Source: Clostridiales bacterium (GTDB lineage Bacteria; Bacillota; Clostridia; Christensenellales; CAG-138). Taken from it: a stretch of DNA of 64,000 nucleotides. The notes beneath the pieces were generated by a model. The model was not told where the DNA came from and searched no databases. It worked only from the letters and a program-made list of their open reading frames with translations. This document shows positions 62,475 through 64,000 of the stretch, piece after piece (position 1 is the first letter of the stretch; every line of letters begins with the position of its first letter). The stretch covers positions 1-64,000 of the forward strand of contig SFNQ01000004.1 of assembly GCA_004554165.1 (NCBI GenBank), in the 5' to 3' direction. A program made the translations under genes and the position numbers.

Positions 62475-63590
62475 TTACGCCCATTCCAGAGAAAACCTGT
62501 GCTTTGGGCAGCGCGCCGCGCAGAACCCGCAGCCCGCGCAGCGGCTGGAATCCAGCGCAATCTCGCCGTCCGCCCCGCGGTTGATGGCGTCGTAGAGACA
62601 GCCCTCGATGCACAGCCCGCAGTCCTCGCGGCAGGCGGACTGGAGCGCGGCCCGCAACGGCCGCGGATTGATGTCCTCGAAGGGAACCAGCGTTTTCAGC
62701 GCCGCGCCGCAGACGTCCCCCGCGCTGCTGTAGCCGTGGGCAGGGAGCCATGCGTCCAGGTCGGAGAGGATGCGCGAGATCACGCCATGGCCGTGGAGCT
62801 GAATGGCGGAGGCGAGCTGTACGCAGGTGGCGCCCAGCATGAGAAACTCCAGCACGTCCTCGTAGGAGCCGATGCCGCCGACGCTGCAAATCTGCATGGG
62901 CGTATATTGCCGCAGCGAGGCGGTGACGGCCAGGGCGATCGCATGAATGTGTTTGCCCGTATAGCCGCCGTAGGCGGGCATACGCGCGCGGCAGGTTTCG
63001 ATGTCAATGCCGGAAAGCCCCCGCATGGCGTCGATTGCGCTGACGCCCGCCGCGCCCGCGTCCGCAATGGCGCTCAAAAACTCCGGCGAGGCGGCGGCCT
63101 CATAGGACAGCTTGACCATGACGGGAATCTGCACCGCTTTGACGGCGGCCTCCACAAAGCCGCGGATATCCGGCGAGTGGCTATAGATGTACTGGTTGCG
63201 GCTGCCCACCGGGGCGGAGATGCTGATCTCGATGGCGTCCGCGCCCATGCGCTCCACCCGGGTGGCCAGATAGGAAAGCTCGGAGGGCGAGGAGCCCCAG
63301 ATGCTGCAAATGAGCTTGCAGTCCCCCTTTTTGAGGGTTTCAAGCTCGCTCTCCCATTGCTCCAGATGCAGCTCGGAATGCAGGGTCGTGTTGAACAGGC
63401 TGTCCCCATCCAGATAGAGCCGGGGGCAGACGCGCGGCGTAGCTTCCAGCGTAATGGTTTTGGTACAGACGGCGGCCGCGCCCGCGTCGATGCTGCGCTG
63501 CATGGCCTCGCCGTTGCGGGACCATGGCCCTGCGCCGACGAGAATCGGGTTTTTCAGCTGCATTCCCATAAATTCGATCGCTTTGCTCAT
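62475..63590 (-). CDS. Dihydroorotate-dehydrogenase-like flavoprotein with ferredoxin tail
   Basis: A 371-residue protein. Residues 1-300 are an FMN TIM barrel of the dihydroorotate/dihydropyrimidine dehydrogenase (PreA) type: LKNPILVGAGPWSRNGEAM, KTITLEATPR, VMVKLSYEAAA, then SVGGIGSYEDVLEFLMLGA for FMN phosphate. The C-terminus has two 4Fe-4S motifs: CREDCGLCIEGC and CAGCGFCAARCP. The usual NxSCPN segment of the barrel is replaced by EISISAPVGS, so the active site is altered. The ATG at 63590 follows GGAGAGGAAG. It lies 37 bases after the LacI-family gene, so both may be one operon upstream of the hydroxylase genes. Reduction or oxidation of a heterocycle is inferred. Confidence 0.85.
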   Translation of the reverse strand: MSKAIEFMGMQLKNPILVGAGPWSRNGEAMQRSIDAGAAAVCTKTITLEATPRVCPRLYLDGDSLFNTTLHSELHLEQWESELETLKKGDCKLICSIWGSSPSELSYLATRVERMGADAIEISISAPVGSRNQYIYSHSPDIRGFVEAAVKAVQIPVMVKLSYEAAASPEFLSAIADAGAAGVSAIDAMRGLSGIDIETCRARMPAYGGYTGKHIHAIALAVTASLRQYTPMQICSVGGIGSYEDVLEFLMLGATCVQLASAIQLHGHGVISRILSDLDAWLPAHGYSSAGDVCGAALKTLVPFEDINPRPLRAALQSACREDCGLCIEGCLYDAINRGADGEIALDSSRCAGCGFCAARCPKHRFSLEWA

Positions 63591-63627
63591 AGCGCTTCCT
63601 CTCCTGTAGGACTGTCCGTCCATCGCG

Positions 63628-64000
63628 TCAGTCGAACAATTCATAGATATATTTCCGGTTTCCGCAGGAACGGCGGATTTTGAGCTTTGGCTGAAGCACC
63701 ATCTCCTGCGGCACGTTCAGATCCAGCTCCTCGTCCTCAATGCGGTCAAAGAGCATGCGCGCTGCGGCCATGCCCAGCTTTGTGGCGGGCAGCTCCAGCC
63801 CGGTCAGAGGAGGCGTGACGATGGGGCAAACGGGGGAATCCGTCAGGCTGGCCAGCGCAAGGCGCGCGGGAATATCAAGGCCCTCGTCCTGCGCCGCCTT
63901 GATGACGCCGAAGGCCTGCTCATGGCCGGAGGTGACCAGCGCATGGGGGAGACTGCCCTTTTGCATGATCTTCTGGGCGGCGAGGTACCCGCCGCGCACG
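63628..64000 (-). CDS. LacI-family regulator, C-terminal part (cut by window edge)
   Basis: At least 123 residues of the effector-binding half of a LacI-family regulator. ALVTSGHEQAFGVIKAAQDEGLDIP, LASLTDSP, VTPPLTGLELPATKLGMAAARMLFDRI and the QPKLKIRRSCG end are typical. The DNA-binding part lies beyond the window. It probably controls the adjacent flavoprotein and hydroxylase genes. Confidence 0.85.
   Translation of the reverse strand, partial: VRGGYLAAQKIMQKGSLPHALVTSGHEQAFGVIKAAQDEGLDIPARLALASLTDSPVCPIVTPPLTGLELPATKLGMAAARMLFDRIEDEELDLNVPQEMVLQPKLKIRRSCGNRKYIYELFD

Overview
The window looks like chromosome of an anaerobic, spore-forming, relatively GC-rich member of the Clostridia. Support comes from a Trp T-box leader, AGGAGG-type ribosome binding sites, a CotF-like coat protein, a SpoVB-like flippase, a gamma-D-glutamyl-diamino-acid endopeptidase and orphan YtrA-type GntR/ABC genes. 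A genus cannot be assigned from the sequence alone. No insertion sequence, prophage, CRISPR array or tRNA was seen. The window opens inside a 5S rRNA gene and closes inside a LacI-family regulator.

1-15.3 kb: after the 5S rRNA end and a convergent pfkA, a rightward block of eleven genes looks like one catabolic programme. The first operon holds a GNAT-like protein, a thiolase-fold protein whose nucleophilic Cys is replaced by Pro, a DUF35 Zn-ribbon/OB-fold partner, DUF2877 (AllH-like), FdrA (AllF-like), DUF1116 (AllG-like) and a metal-dependent cyclase. It ends at a strong terminator. A second operon holds a membrane-anchored unknown and a three-subunit molybdenum hydroxylase (FAD, 2Fe-2S and Mo subunits). 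A UraA-type NCS2 permease follows. My reading is import, hydroxylation and ring opening of an N-heterocycle (pyrimidine or purine), followed by carbamoyl transfer and perhaps thioester C-C chemistry. The combination is the best candidate here for an undescribed pathway.

15.6-23.6 kb: leftward transport operons for polyamines (potABCD with an XRE-cupin regulator and a candidate operator) and for polar amino acids. 23.7-37.1 kb: a secreted DUF1002 protein, a two-gene glycosylation unit, a CDF metal exporter, a GH2 glycosidase, and a LacI-controlled maltodextrin operon with malQ but no ATPase gene.

37.5-48.2 kb: a peptidoglycan endopeptidase, spoVB-like, yabN/mazG and HU. Next come yedF, a class V aminotransferase (cysteine desulfurase family) and DUF3343, a trio associated with selenium-dependent molybdenum hydroxylases, which matches the two hydroxylases in this window. 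A GntR/ABC unit, a GNAT remnant, an MgtC-family protein and a CotF-like protein follow.

48.3-57.1 kb: an EndoQ-like nuclease fused to a UvrD helicase and ending in a sliding-clamp-like motif, then pyrG, glmS and a T-box-controlled trpB. 57.1-64 kb: a DUF308 membrane protein, a second molybdenum hydroxylase (order Mo, FAD, 2Fe-2S), a dihydroorotate-dehydrogenase-like flavoprotein with a ferredoxin tail, and the LacI fragment. Many long antisense open frames exist because of GC-rich codon use and are not annotated.
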